Shown here one piece after another: positions 52,691 through 62,900 of a DNA stretch of 64,000 nt (position 1 is the stretch's first letter; each line of letters begins with the position of its first letter). Made by a program: the position numbers and the translations under genes. This DNA comes from Sphingobacterium sp. BN32 (GTDB taxonomy: Bacteria > Bacteroidota > Bacteroidia > Sphingobacteriales > Sphingobacteriaceae): assembly GCF_030503615.1 (NCBI RefSeq), contig NZ_CP129963.1, forward strand, positions 248,001-312,000, in the 5' to 3' direction. The notes beneath the pieces were generated by a model. The model made no database searches. It saw only the letters and a program-made list of their open reading frames with translations, and was not told the origin of the DNA.

Positions 52691-53233
52691 ATGAAAGAGT
52701 CAACAATAAGTAGGAAAGAGAGAATTCTGCAGACAGCCATGCAGTTATTTGCAAACAAGGGGTATCTTGATACCTCTACAAAAGAAATTGCAGCAAATGC
52801 TGGCGTGTCGGAAGCATTGATTTTTAAGCATTTTGGAAATAAGGACGCCTTATTATCTCATATTGTAAAGGCAGGATATCGGAAGGTGCTGATGCATCAT
52901 AAGGGGATGATGAGTTATAAGTCGGCGAAGGATTTCCTAAGAAACATGGTTAAATTGCCCTCGGAACTTGTTGCTGACGATCCACAATTCTGGAAACTGC
53001 AAGAAAGACTTTCCCACCACACTTTCTCGAAAACACAGCACGAGCTTTTTATAAAGCCGGTGCAACCTATCGTATTAAAGGCATTCAACGAACTTGGATA
53101 CAATAATCCGGAGTTGGAAACCCAGTTCCTATTACTCATCATCGACATGCTCTGGAAGAAAGAGGCTTGCGGAGAAATTGCAAATGCAAACGAGCTGGCA
53201 TCTCTTATCGAAGAGAAATATCAATTGAAATAA
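52691..53233 (+). CDS. TetR family transcriptional regulator
   Basis: A 180-residue regulator with the TetR DNA-binding domain at residues 1-55 (RKERILQTAMQLFANKGYLDTSTKEIAANAGVSEALIFKHFGNKDALLSHIV). The rest is an alpha-helical ligand/dimer domain without close similarity I can name. It is divergent from a TonB receptor, with a perfect palindrome between them, so it probably represses the receptor and perhaps itself. ATG at 52691. Confidence 0.9.
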   Translation: MKESTISRKERILQTAMQLFANKGYLDTSTKEIAANAGVSEALIFKHFGNKDALLSHIVKAGYRKVLMHHKGMMSYKSAKDFLRNMVKLPSELVADDPQFWKLQERLSHHTFSKTQHELFIKPVQPIVLKAFNELGYNNPELETQFLLLIIDMLWKKEACGEIANANELASLIEEKYQLK

Positions 53234-53321
53234 TTGCGTGTTTATGCGTGTTTCGACGTGAATATGCATAAATATTTCCTAATCTAGCAGAAATTGCCGT
53301 ATTTCGTAGCAAACTATTTTT

Positions 53322-55031
53322 ATGATGATCAAACGTATATTAAGCTGTGGATTATTGGCTTGTCTTTTTACGACAGCAGTTTTTGCTCAGAAGAAGCCTG
53401 ACTTTATCCCTTTCATCAATCAAAAACATGCATGGGTAGACTCGGTGTTCAACAGCTTGACGCCAAAACAAAAGATTGGACAGTTATTCCTAGTCCGTGC
53501 TCACACTAATTTGGGCGAGAAATATATTGACTCGGTTGCTAAAGTAATCGAGAAAGAACAATTAGGTGGATTGGTGGTGTTTCAAGGCGGACCGGTTCGA
53601 CATGCTAATATGTTCAACAAATACCAGAAGGCTAGCAAAGTGCCTTTGCTGATTACTTTTGATGGAGAGTGGGGCTTGGGGATGCGTATGCCGGATTCGA
53701 CTATTTCCTATCCATATCAAATGACATTGGGCGCCATCCAAAACAATAGTTTAATTTATGATATGGGTCGCCAGATTGCTAAAGATTTCCTTCGTATCGG
53801 AATGCACTTCAATTTTGCACCGGTCGTGGATATCAATAACAATCCTAAAAACCCGGTAATCAACTTCCGTTCTTTTGGGGATGATAAAAACAATGTGACG
53901 CAGAAAGCGAAAGCCTATATGGATGGTATGGTTGCTGGTGGGATTCTAGCATCACTTAAGCATTTCCCTGGTCATGGTGATACGGATGTTGACTCGCATT
54001 ATGATCTTCCTCAATTAAAATTTGACAAGAAACGTTTAATGGAATTGGAGATATTCCCTTTCAAAGAATTAATCCAAGCAGGAGCTCCATCGGTCATGGT
54101 TGCACATATGAATATCCCTGCGTTAGACGCTACACCAAATATCCCATCCTCTATTTCCAAGAAAGTCGTGACAGATCTTCTGCGTAATGAGTTAGGCTTT
54201 AAAGGGCTGACCGTAACGGACGCGATGGATATGAAAGGTGTGAAGAAGCATTTTCCAAATGGTGAGGCGGATGTGATGGCGATTGCTGCCGGACATGATC
54301 TGTTGGAAGTTTCTGAAAACAGCGGACGCGCAATTGATTTAATTGAGAAGGCAATCAAGAGTGGCAGAATTAGCCAAGCGGATTTGGATGCTCGCGTAAA
54401 GAAAGTGTTAGCTGCAAAACTTTGGTTGGGCTTGAACAAATATCAAAAAGTTAATACAAACAACCTGATCAACGATTTGAACAATGCCAGTTCAAAAACA
54501 TTGGTGCAACGCTTAGCGGATGCCGCTGTAACTGTTGTTAAATCTGACCGCGGACTAAGACGTTTCGATAATAAACGCAAAACCGCTATTGTATCTATTG
54601 GTATTGATAAAGCTCAGGATTTCGAAAAGGGTATGGCAAGTCAATTGGCAGACTACACCCAGATCTACGTGAAAGGAAATGAGACAGAAGAGCAATTAGA
54701 CAGTTTAATGAAACTTGCTCGCGATCATAAGCAAGTTATCCTTGCAATCCATGATAATCGTTCAAGACCGCGTAGCGAATTGGAGTTGAGCAAAGATGTT
54801 AAACTGTTTATTGACAAGCTGGCTGGACGCCGTACTATTTCTGTATTGTTCACAAACCCTTATGCGTTAAACTCTGTTGATGTCATGCGTAGTAGTTCAA
54901 TCGTCTTGACTTATCAAAACGATGATTTTATGCAAAAAGCCGCTATCAAGTTGTTCACAAAACAATTAAAAGCAACAGGAAAATTACCTGTTACAATCAA
55001 TAAGAATTTAAAATTTGGCGAAGGGATATAG
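53322..55031 (+). CDS. Glycoside hydrolase family 3, beta-N-acetylhexosaminidase-like
   Basis: A 569-residue exported GH3 enzyme (signal peptide to about residue 23). It has the NagZ-type signature KHFPGHGDTDVDSHYDLP, with the His-Asp pair that acts as acid/base, and the nucleophile region TDAMDMKGV. It probably removes GlcNAc from muropeptides or chitin-like glycans in the periplasm. The last ~170 residues form a second domain, as in longer Bacteroidota members, whose relatives are sometimes fused to a beta-lactamase-like domain; that fusion is absent here. A strong terminator follows. Confidence 0.92.
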   Translation: MMIKRILSCGLLACLFTTAVFAQKKPDFIPFINQKHAWVDSVFNSLTPKQKIGQLFLVRAHTNLGEKYIDSVAKVIEKEQLGGLVVFQGGPVRHANMFNKYQKASKVPLLITFDGEWGLGMRMPDSTISYPYQMTLGAIQNNSLIYDMGRQIAKDFLRIGMHFNFAPVVDINNNPKNPVINFRSFGDDKNNVTQKAKAYMDGMVAGGILASLKHFPGHGDTDVDSHYDLPQLKFDKKRLMELEIFPFKELIQAGAPSVMVAHMNIPALDATPNIPSSISKKVVTDLLRNELGFKGLTVTDAMDMKGVKKHFPNGEADVMAIAAGHDLLEVSENSGRAIDLIEKAIKSGRISQADLDARVKKVLAAKLWLGLNKYQKVNTNNLINDLNNASSKTLVQRLADAAVTVVKSDRGLRRFDNKRKTAIVSIGIDKAQDFEKGMASQLADYTQIYVKGNETEEQLDSLMKLARDHKQVILAIHDNRSRPRSELELSKDVKLFIDKLAGRRTISVLFTNPYALNSVDVMRSSSIVLTYQNDDFMQKAAIKLFTKQLKATGKLPVTINKNLKFGEGI

Positions 55032-55061
55032 AATCATTTAAATTAATGTGTTTTAGTATAT

Positions 55062-55092
55062 AAAGCACACCGTACGGTGTGCTTTTTTTTTT
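55062..55092 (+). terminator. Terminator of the GH3 gene
   Basis: AAAGCACACC-GTAC-GGTGTGCTTT followed by T residues: a textbook rho-independent terminator, 31 nt after the stop. Confidence 0.93.
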
Positions 55093-55140
55093 GCCTTTTC
55101 CAGGGGTTAAGTTCGTAGTAAGTATAAGACATGTACCGCT

Positions 55141-55218
55141 CACTCCCCTTTCATAGCCCTTTCAAACCCAATGTTTAACCCAATCATAGCCAATGCCAAT
55201 AGGGTATGATTGGGTTGT
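55141..55218 (+). repeat. Dispersed intergenic hairpin repeat, copy 3
   Basis: AACCCAATCATA (55177-55188) and TATGATTGGGTT (55205-55216) form a perfect 12-bp stem with a 16-nt loop, the same loop length as copy 1. Upstream are the shared CCCTTTC and AACCCAATGT units. The CCCTTTC/loop complementarity of copy 1 is weaker here. Orientation matches copy 1. Confidence 0.85.
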
Positions 55219-55410
55219 TAATAGAATTATTTCCGTATTAAATCAGATTAATACCAGAAGAAGATAATTCGGATTTCTTGGAGAAAGGATATTATTCGCA
55301 TAAACCTTCAAAGGATTATTGAATTTTTTTGCCATTGCTATTTGGAATTTAATGAAATTTTTAAAAACTCGTATATTTTTCGCGGGTCTTTATATTGATA
55401 AAAGAAAGGT

Positions 55411-55418
55411 TATTTTTG
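55411..55418 (+). promoter_or_regulatory. -7 promoter box of sdaA
   Basis: TATTTTTG, a perfect TAnnTTTG box, 19 nt before the ATG. TTTA about 18 nt upstream is an imperfect -33 element. Confidence 0.55.
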
Positions 55419-55437
55419 CTTTGGATAGATCAATTAT

Positions 55438-56865
55438 ATGGCAAAGGAGCAAATTTCAATTTTTGACATGTTTAAAATCGGGATTGGACCGTCCAGTTCC
55501 CACACCTTAGGACCTTGGCGTGCTGCTCAGCGGTTTGTGCAAGTGATTAAGGACCAGTCTGTATTGCAAGACGTCGAACAACTTAATATTCTATTGTACG
55601 GCTCATTGGCAAAAACAGGCGTAGGGCACGGTACGGACATCGCGGTGTTGTTGGGACTTTCTGGGGATGATCCGGTGACTTTCGATGTGCACGATGTTGT
55701 GCCGAAAGTGGACCGTATTAAAGCGAATAAGAAATTGAATGTAGGGGCTGAACAAGAGATTGACTTCTCCTACGAAGATAACCTATTGTTTTTGTTTGAT
55801 CAAAGCTTACCCTTCCATCCGAATGCAGTAACTTTTCAAGCCTTTTTAAAAGACGGCAAAGCTATCAGCGAAACGTATTACTCGATTGGGGGTGGTTTTG
55901 TAGTTCAAGAGAATGACTCGGAAGGAGTGTTGTCCGAAGTGGATCTGCCGTTCCCGGTGGATACGGCGCAGGAGCTGATGGTAGCTTGTATGCGTACGGG
56001 CTTGAAAATATCCGAATTGGTTTTGGAGAACGAACTTTCTTGGCGTCCGGAGCAGGAAACAAGAGCGGGGGTTTGGAAGATATTCGAAACGATTCGCGAC
56101 TGTATCTATAAAGGATGTCATACGGATGGCGTATTGCCAGGAGGTCTACATGTAGAACGTCGAGCATCGAAACTGAACAAGCGTATGTTGAAGGGGCGCA
56201 GCTACTCGGACTTTGATACTTGGGTTCAGGCAATTCGGGAAGGTGGGCGTGATTTTGGCTATATCTTAGATTGCGTCAGCTGTTTTGCGCTTGCGGTGAA
56301 TGAGGAAAATGCTTCCTTTGGACGTGTTGTTACTGCACCAACCAATGGTGCGGCGGGCGTAATTCCAGCAGTGCTGCAATATTATATTGTGTTCCACGAT
56401 TGTTATAACGAAGATAAAATCATCCAATTTATTGCTACAGCTTCAGAGATTGGGTCTATATTTAAAAAAGGTGCTACCATATCGGCGGCGATGGGTGGTT
56501 GCCAGGCTGAAATTGGCGTATCATCGGCAATGGCGGCAGGTGCCTTGACAGAATGTTTGGGTGGTTCTCAACGGCAGGCCTTAATGGCTGCGGAGATCGC
56601 TATGGAGCATCACTTAGGATTGACTTGTGACCCGATTGGTGGATTAGTGCAGATACCATGTATCGAGAGAAACACCATGGGTGCTATCAAGGCGATTACT
56701 GCGGCTCAGCTGGCATTGCAATCGAATCCAGATAAAGCGAAAGTAAGTTTGGATGCGGTGGTGAGTACGATGTGGGAAACGGCTCAAGATATGAACGTGA
56801 AGTATAAGGAGACGGCAGATGGCGGTTTAGCGATCAAGGTACCGTTGAGTTTGCCAGAGTGTTAG
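55438..56865 (+). CDS. sdaA: L-serine ammonia-lyase, iron-sulfur type
   Basis: SdaA deaminates L-serine to pyruvate and ammonia with a [4Fe-4S] cluster. The 475-residue single chain has the N-terminal [11 protein letters not shown] substrate loop, [10 protein letters not shown], and the C-terminal catalytic domain with [30 protein letters not shown] and [19 protein letters not shown], which carry the cluster cysteines. Length and order match the fused (not split alpha/beta) form. It has its own promoter, downstream of repeat copy 3. Confidence 0.97.
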   Translation: MAKEQISIFDMFKIGIGPSSSHTLGPWRAAQRFVQVIKDQSVLQDVEQLNILLYGSLAKTGVGHGTDIAVLLGLSGDDPVTFDVHDVVPKVDRIKANKKLNVGAEQEIDFSYEDNLLFLFDQSLPFHPNAVTFQAFLKDGKAISETYYSIGGGFVVQENDSEGVLSEVDLPFPVDTAQELMVACMRTGLKISELVLENELSWRPEQETRAGVWKIFETIRDCIYKGCHTDGVLPGGLHVERRASKLNKRMLKGRSYSDFDTWVQAIREGGRDFGYILDCVSCFALAVNEENASFGRVVTAPTNGAAGVIPAVLQYYIVFHDCYNEDKIIQFIATASEIGSIFKKGATISAAMGGCQAEIGVSSAMAAGALTECLGGSQRQALMAAEIAMEHHLGLTCDPIGGLVQIPCIERNTMGAIKAITAAQLALQSNPDKAKVSLDAVVSTMWETAQDMNVKYKETADGGLAIKVPLSLPEC

Positions 56866-56978
56866 TAATCCTTTGATTTTTCTGAAAGTATTTGTCTTAA
56901 AGTCCATTAAGAGCTTTTATTTCTGTTGTTTCAATGGAAATATGAAAGGTTTTTTAGGTTTAGGGCTCAAGGATTTTA

Positions 56979-56986
56979 TATCTTTG
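56979..56986 (+). promoter_or_regulatory. -7 promoter box of the MBL hydrolase gene
   Basis: TATCTTTG ends only 5 nt before the ATG at 56992, so transcription would begin at or next to the start codon. A -33 element is not clear. Confidence 0.45.
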
Positions 56987-56991
56987 TAACC

Positions 56992-57846
56992 ATGATTCGG
57001 TATTGCGCGCTTGCCTCAGGGAGTAATGGAAATTGTTATTATGTTGCCAAAGACGATACGGCTATCCTAGTCGATGCAGGCATCAATAATAAGCATATAC
57101 ATTTACGAATGAGCAGTTTAGGGATTATGCCGAGCCATATCAAAGCCCTGTTCATCACGCACGAGCACTCGGACCATATCCAAGGTTTGTCGGTTTTTGC
57201 CAAGCGCTATCAAATTCCAGTCTATATTACCGCGGGCTCATTAGCCGGCTCTCGTTTAAATCTTCCCGATCATCTGGTGCGAATCATTCTTCCACAGGAA
57301 GTGGTGCAGATTGGACCTTTGACAATTTATGGTATTCCCAAATACCACGACGCTAAAGAACCTTGTAGCTTTATGATTTCGGACGGTAGGTTGAATATTG
57401 CTGTCCTGACGGATCTAGGGCGCGTTTGTGATAATGTGAAAACAGCGATAAAACATGCGGATGTGTTGTTCTTGGAGTCTAATTATGATGAAGAGATGTT
57501 GGATAAAGGGCGTTATTCCTACTACCTCAAAAATAGGATCAGAAGTGGTTGGGGACATATTTCGAATGCTGCCTCTTTGCAAGCTTTTCTAGAGAACAGA
57601 AGCTCACGCTTGAAACATTTGATTCTCGGGCATTTGTCGGGAGAAAATAACAGGATTGAGCTCGTTCAAGAAACTTTCGAACCGCATTGCACCGACATTA
57701 GGTTATCTATCGCCAATCGATATGAGCACACTGCAATGTTCGAAATCAGTACTGCGGAGATCCATCTTGAGCGTCTTGTTATTGTGGAAGTGACAGCGGA
57801 GATGCAGAAGATCGTGGCGAGCGAAAAGATAGAGATAAGGGGGTAG
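56992..57846 (+). CDS. MBL-fold metallo-hydrolase, YycJ/WalJ-like
   Basis: A 284-residue metallo-beta-lactamase-fold hydrolase with HEHSDHI (the HxHxDH motif), a further His in PKYHDAKEP, LTDLG, and SNYDEEML with GHISN near the C-terminus. Relatives (YycJ/WalJ) are linked to DNA repair or cell-wall control; substrate unknown. The ATG at 56992 (MIRYCALASGSNGNC) matches the family N-terminus, so the in-frame ATG 66 nt upstream is not used. The transcript may be nearly leaderless. Confidence 0.9.
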   Translation: MIRYCALASGSNGNCYYVAKDDTAILVDAGINNKHIHLRMSSLGIMPSHIKALFITHEHSDHIQGLSVFAKRYQIPVYITAGSLAGSRLNLPDHLVRIILPQEVVQIGPLTIYGIPKYHDAKEPCSFMISDGRLNIAVLTDLGRVCDNVKTAIKHADVLFLESNYDEEMLDKGRYSYYLKNRIRSGWGHISNAASLQAFLENRSSRLKHLILGHLSGENNRIELVQETFEPHCTDIRLSIANRYEHTAMFEISTAEIHLERLVIVEVTAEMQKIVASEKIEIRG

Positions 57847-57901
57847 CGAAATAATACCAAGTTCTTCAACTAACCATCAGTAGTTTGATGTCTCGCATAG
57901 C

Positions 57902-57932
57902 TTGTTAAATTTTTATTAATAGTCTATATTTG
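57902..57932 (+). promoter_or_regulatory. Promoter of the second ECF sigma gene
   Basis: TTG (57902-57904), 20 nt, TATATTTG (57925-57932), then 16 nt to the ATG. This is a housekeeping-type promoter, so the sigma gene is expressed independently of its own activity. Confidence 0.7.
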
Positions 57933-57948
57933 GGAACTATTTGCCTTA

Positions 57949-58509
57949 ATGACAGTTCCTATTCAGAATACCGATGAAGGATTAGTGGAGTTGATTCACC
58001 AAAATCAAACGACTGCTTTTCATGAACTTTATGAAAGATATAAAGCGGCTATGCTAATTTTTGCTTCTCAACGTGTGAGCCGTGATGCTGCGGAAGATTT
58101 GGTGCAAGATGTTTTTTTGAGTCTTTGGAAAAACAGGGGACAGTTAGAAATTAAAGAGCGTATAGGAGGTTATCTTTTTAAAGCTTTGAGGACGAAAATT
58201 ATTGACCACATGTCCAAAGGCGTTCATGCGCAAAAGTATTTAGATTCCATAGACGACTTTGCGAAATCGCATACCGGCACGGATGCAAAAGTCCGCGAAG
58301 AAACCTTTCTGAGACGTATCGAGGAATTGCTGCGTCGCTGTGGCCCGCAATATCAAACGATTCTAAAAATGAGACTTGAGGGATATAACAATCAAGAGAT
58401 TGCTGACTCATTGGGCTTATCTGAAAAAACGGTACGAAATCAATCGTCAAATTTAATGAAGGTGCTGCGATCGAAATTGTCGACCTGGATGCTTTTTATA
58501 TTTTTTTAG
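57949..58509 (+). CDS. ECF RNA polymerase sigma-70 factor, FecI-like (module 2)
   Basis: A 186-residue ECF sigma factor: region 2 at about 15-85 (ELYERYKAAMLIFASQRVS, DLVQDVFLSLWKNRG) and region 4 at about 120-175 (RCGPQYQTILKMRLEGYNNQEI, SEKTVRNQSSNLMKVL). Its stop codon overlaps the motif TTTTAGGGAC, the start of the candidate ECF promoter for fecR. FecR, SusC and SusD genes follow, as in module 1. The sigma should activate those two motifs when the receptor is occupied. Confidence 0.93.
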   Translation: MTVPIQNTDEGLVELIHQNQTTAFHELYERYKAAMLIFASQRVSRDAAEDLVQDVFLSLWKNRGQLEIKERIGGYLFKALRTKIIDHMSKGVHAQKYLDSIDDFAKSHTGTDAKVREETFLRRIEELLRRCGPQYQTILKMRLEGYNNQEIADSLGLSEKTVRNQSSNLMKVLRSKLSTWMLFIFF

Positions 58510-58535
58510 GGACAAATATCCATTTTACTCGTTTT
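58509..58535 (+). promoter_or_regulatory. Candidate ECF-sigma promoter before fecR (module 2)
   Basis: GGGAC (58509-58513), 16 nt, CGTTTT (58530-58535). The same bases with the same spacing recur at 59759-59785 before susC; TTAGGGACAAA and CTCGTTTT are identical in both. It overlaps the sigma stop codon and lies 42 nt before the fecR ATG. Confidence 0.7.
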
Positions 58536-58577
58536 TTTTAAAGACTAAATACATTGGCATAGCAAAGTGGAAACCTT

Positions 58578-59705
58578 ATGAGTTTAGACAAAAACATATT
58601 GAAAAGATATAATCAAGGAATCGCGACTGAAGAGGAAAAGTCTACAGTTGAGGCCTGGTTTGATCAATATCATGGCGAAGAAGCGTTGGGCGATCAAGAA
58701 GTATTAGCTATGTTGGATTCTCTAGACGAAAAGGTTTATTCAGTTTCAACCAAGAAAGTAATTTCATGGAATTGGATTATTGCTGTTGCTGCAAGCTTGG
58801 TATTGGTTGTAGGTATTTCTTTTTATTGGTTGAATTCGAAATCTAACAACGATATAGAAACTCAATTAGCCCAATATGTTGCACCGAAATCCTCCAGTCC
58901 TATCATTGTTCTTGACGACAATAAAGAATACAACATAGACAGTCTTCATATTGGCGACACCCTAAATGTAGGCAAGTATTTTATCACGAAATTGGACGAT
59001 GGCGAAATTAAATATATCATAAACCCTACAACAACAGACATTGTATACAATACGGTGCGTACGAAAGCCGGAAGTACGGCGAGCCTGATGCTGTCTGATG
59101 GCAGTAGGGTATGGCTAAATGTGAATTCGGAGATTAAATACCCTATCAATTTTTCTTCCGATATGCGCGAGATACAACTCAAGGGAGAAGGCTATTTTGA
59201 AGTTGCACATCAAGAGAATGAATACGGCAAAATCCCTTTTTACGTGAGAGGGAAAACCCATACTATTGCTGTTTTAGGAACAAAGTTCAACGTGGATTTC
59301 ACGAAATCAAATGTTACGGCATTAATTGACGGTAAGGTTTCTATTGCTAAAGGGGATTTAAATGATCAGGTTAGTAAGTTGGACTTTAACGTCACACTGT
59401 TGCCGAAGCAAGTTTATTCAGAGGGTACAGTAAGTTATAGTGATAATATATTTCAGTATCTCGATTGGAAAGATGGTTATTTTAATTTAAGCAACAGGAC
59501 ACTCGATGCGGTTGTACAGAAGATATCGGCTTGGTATGGAATAGAAGTCGTAGTAGATGATTCCATCAAGAATAGTATTTTGTATGGCAGAATTAATAGG
59601 AAAAAGAGTCTAAAAGAAGTCTTGAGCCTTATTTCGGACGCTATTCCGTTAACTTATGAACTCGATAAAAATGTACTTTATCTTAAAAAAGCGACGCAGC
59701 CCTAA
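58578..59705 (+). CDS. FecR family anti-sigma factor (module 2)
   Basis: A 375-residue single-pass membrane protein: cytoplasmic sigma-binding part (residues 1-60), transmembrane helix at about 63-83 (WNWIIAVAASLVLVVGISFYW), FecR domain (TKAGSTASLMLSDGSRVWLN, GEGYFEVAH, VLGTKFNVD) and the DUF4974 C-terminal domain (LSNRTLDAVVQKISAWYGIE, KSLKEVLSLIS). It should restrain the upstream sigma factor until the SusC STN domain signals. Its promoter is the GGGAC/CGTTTT motif. Confidence 0.93.
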   Translation: MSLDKNILKRYNQGIATEEEKSTVEAWFDQYHGEEALGDQEVLAMLDSLDEKVYSVSTKKVISWNWIIAVAASLVLVVGISFYWLNSKSNNDIETQLAQYVAPKSSSPIIVLDDNKEYNIDSLHIGDTLNVGKYFITKLDDGEIKYIINPTTTDIVYNTVRTKAGSTASLMLSDGSRVWLNVNSEIKYPINFSSDMREIQLKGEGYFEVAHQENEYGKIPFYVRGKTHTIAVLGTKFNVDFTKSNVTALIDGKVSIAKGDLNDQVSKLDFNVTLLPKQVYSEGTVSYSDNIFQYLDWKDGYFNLSNRTLDAVVQKISAWYGIEVVVDDSIKNSILYGRINRKKSLKEVLSLISDAIPLTYELDKNVLYLKKATQP

Positions 59706-59758
59706 ATCCCAGTCTATTAGTTGCTAGTACGCTGAAAATTTCTTTTTTAAAAAACTTA

Positions 59759-59785
59759 GGGACAAAACTCCAACTGTCTCGTTTT
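59759..59785 (+). promoter_or_regulatory. Candidate ECF-sigma promoter before susC (module 2)
   Basis: GGGAC (59759-59763), 16 nt, CGTTTT (59780-59785), a near-copy of the fecR motif. It gives susC its own sigma-dependent start about 150 nt before the ATG, matching the long 234-nt gap here compared with module 1. Confidence 0.7.
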
Positions 59786-59939
59786 ACAATCGAAAGCAAA
59801 CCAATTCATTGAAGTCGGTCGATAGAAATATCTAATTGAACCTCAAATAGAGATTCTCCATAGATAATCTTTGAGCCGAAATTTTTACGATTGGAATGCG
59901 ACCTAAAAACAACCATCAATAACTAACAAATTATTATTT

Positions 59940-62900
59940 ATGAAATTCAAAAAGCACCTGAATTTTAAGGAAGGCTTCCGAGAACGAAGTAGCAGATGGC
60001 CTTATGTTGCGGCTGCAAAGGGGTTCTGCAGTCTAATCTTTTCATTGACGGTAGGTGTGTTACTTGCACAATCAGTCTCATTAAAAGAAACGAATGCGAC
60101 GATGGCGACTGTGTTGGACAAATTGAGTAGACAAACCCAAAGCGATTTAGTTGGTGATATTGCATTGCTGAAGCGCACAAACCCGGTAAGTATCGATGTA
60201 CAGGGCAAGGATATTCAAGTTGTTCTTCAAGAGCTTTCGAAAAATCAGCCAATCAATCTAATCTACCGGAATAATACGATTGTAGTGAGGCCAAAGCAGT
60301 CCTCAACCCACTCGAATATTCCATCCAGCTCCTCGGACAACCAAGAAACGTACATTTTAAGGGGACAGGTTAATGACGAACAAGGCCAACCCATATCTGG
60401 AGTTAATATACAGGATATGAAATCTGGACGTTCTCTTGGCCGCACCCAAGCACAAGGTCAGTTTAGTGTCGAAGTTTCTGTAAATCAAGAGTTACGGGTT
60501 TCCATAGTAGGCTTCGAGTCACAAGTAATCAATGTGGGGAAAAGAAGAGAAATTCTCGTTACGATGAAAGCAACAAATACGGAAATCGAAGAGACGGTTG
60601 TAACGGGGTATACGAAAGCGCGTCGAGAGAATTTTACCGGAGCGGCAACAACGGTGACTCGTAAGGAGATTGAAAAGTTTAACACAGGAAACATCTTCAG
60701 CATGCTGCAGGCATTGGATCCATCGTTTAAAGTCGATGAGCGCGTAAATGCGGGTTCAAATCCTAATGCACTTCCCGAGATCAATATTCGAGGGATATCT
60801 AGCGTCGGTGAATACGCAGTGAATGCGCCATTAGTGATCTTAGATGGCTTCGAGGTGGCACTGTCGACTCTATACGATTTAGATGTCAATCGGGTGGAAT
60901 CCATATCAATTTTAAAAGATGCAAGTTCTACAAGTTTATACGGATCGCGAGGAGGAAATGGAGTAATTGTAATTGAAACGAGAATGCCGAAGGATGGGAA
61001 ATTTACTGTTACCTACGACGTAAAACCAACAAGTTCGATTGTTGACCTTTCGGATTACAACGTAATGAATGCTGCGGAGAAGCTTGAGTACGAGCGTTTA
61101 GCGGGTATATACATAGCGAACTCAACAGATCCTGTTTGGAATAATATGCAGCAGGAAATGTATAATAACCTTTATAACGCCCGACTACGAAATGTACAAT
61201 CGGGAGTGGATACCTATTGGCTTAAGCAGCCTGTAAGGAATACATTCTCCTTGGGGCATAGTATACGAATGGAAGGTGGAGGAAATGACGTCCGTTATAG
61301 TTTAGAGGGACATTACAACGATTACAAAGGCGTTATGAAGGAATCTGGCCGTACAAGAGGCGGGGCTTCTTTTAATCTAATCTATCGAATTCCTAACGTG
61401 ATTACCTTTCGAAACGTAGCCTCATATCAATATACTAAGGCTTACAACAGTCCTTATGGGAGCTTTGAGCAATATACTTTATTGAACCCATACGAACGTA
61501 TGAAGGATGATAACGGCAACTATATCGTTCGTTTTGGGGAACTCGGACAGTTTTATGAATTTGGCGAAAAAATGCTTTTTAATCCGTTATATAATGCTCA
61601 GCAAGGACATATTGACGAGAATAAAATTCACTATATCAGTAATAACCTTTCCTTAGAATGGTTTATCAATGCCAACCTTATCCTACGTGGAAAGGCAGCT
61701 ATTTCTCGGGAAATGCATAATTTTGATGAATATACCTCTCCGTTCAACACAAAATTTTACAACGTAACAGACCCCAAACTTAAAGGAAGCTATGCTTTAG
61801 GCGACTCTTCTAAGGTTGCATACGAAGGTCGTTTGGAGCTTCAATACAGTAAGTCATTCGATAAACATCAAATAAATGCTGCAGCGATTTCTGAAATCAG
61901 ATCATCTGATATAACAGGGAATTCGCATTTGTTGAGTGGATATATTGATGATCGTTTCATGACGCCTCAAATGGCATTAACCTACTCGCCAAATAGTCTT
62001 CCGAAATCAAACTCTACTCCTGTAAGAGAATTGGGATTCATAGGCAATTTTTATTATACCTATGATAACAAGTATAATTTTAGTTTGACAGGAAGGTCGG
62101 ATGGAGCGTCCATTTATGGAAAAGAGAATAGATTTGCTTCGTTCTGGAGTACAGGTCTTTCCTATAACGTTCATAACGAACCTTGGTTTAAAAACGAATA
62201 TGTGAATCGCCTTCGCTTATTCGCCAATGTCGGAACAAATAGTACAGTAAGCAATTTTAACGCAGGCATGGTGAGCTCAGCATTCAACTTTTTGAGTGGG
62301 ATGTTTTACAATAACCAATATGCAGCAGTAGCCGTAAGCCAGGGAAACCCTAATGTACGCTGGCCAGAGCAAATGCAATGGAGCTTTGGAACGGATATTT
62401 CATTGTTCAATAACCTCGTAACGATGAACCTTTCCTACTATGATCGAATTACCAATAGAATGATTTCAAAGGTTACTGTCGCTCCTTCTTTCGGTTTCCC
62501 GGGAGGTACTTACTTTGCGAATTTGGGTAAAGCAAGCAATAAAGGCTTCGAAGCGATGGCAAATATACGGTTGTTAGAACGTTCTGATAACGCTATTCTA
62601 TGGTATTTGAACGTGGGTGCAGTACAAAATAGAAGCAAACTACTTTCTATCTCCAATGAACTTAGAGAGCTGAATGAGTCCCTAGTGTCAACAGATGCAT
62701 CGGGTAATGTTATCAAACCTTCAACTTATTATGAGGAAGGACAGTCTTTGACGATTCTGCGCGCTATTCCATCTTTAGGAATTGATCCGGCTAACGGTCG
62801 TGAAATGTACAGAGCGCTAAATGGCGATGTGACTTATACCTGGGATGCGAGGAATCAGGTAGTCGTAGGCAATAAAGAAGCGGACCTCTATGGAAATATT

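Larger units (their letters stand above)
55093..55437. other. Intergenic region carrying repeat copy 3 and the sdaA promoter
   Basis: No gene. It contains the third copy of the hairpin repeat (55141-55218) and, nearer sdaA, the -7 box at 55411. A short open frame starting at 55319 runs into sdaA in another frame and is not credible as a gene. Confidence 0.6.

Noticed and set aside
55319..55510. Short frame before and into sdaA
   Set aside because: It overlaps sdaA in another frame, spans the sdaA promoter box, and its sequence is typical AT-rich noise.
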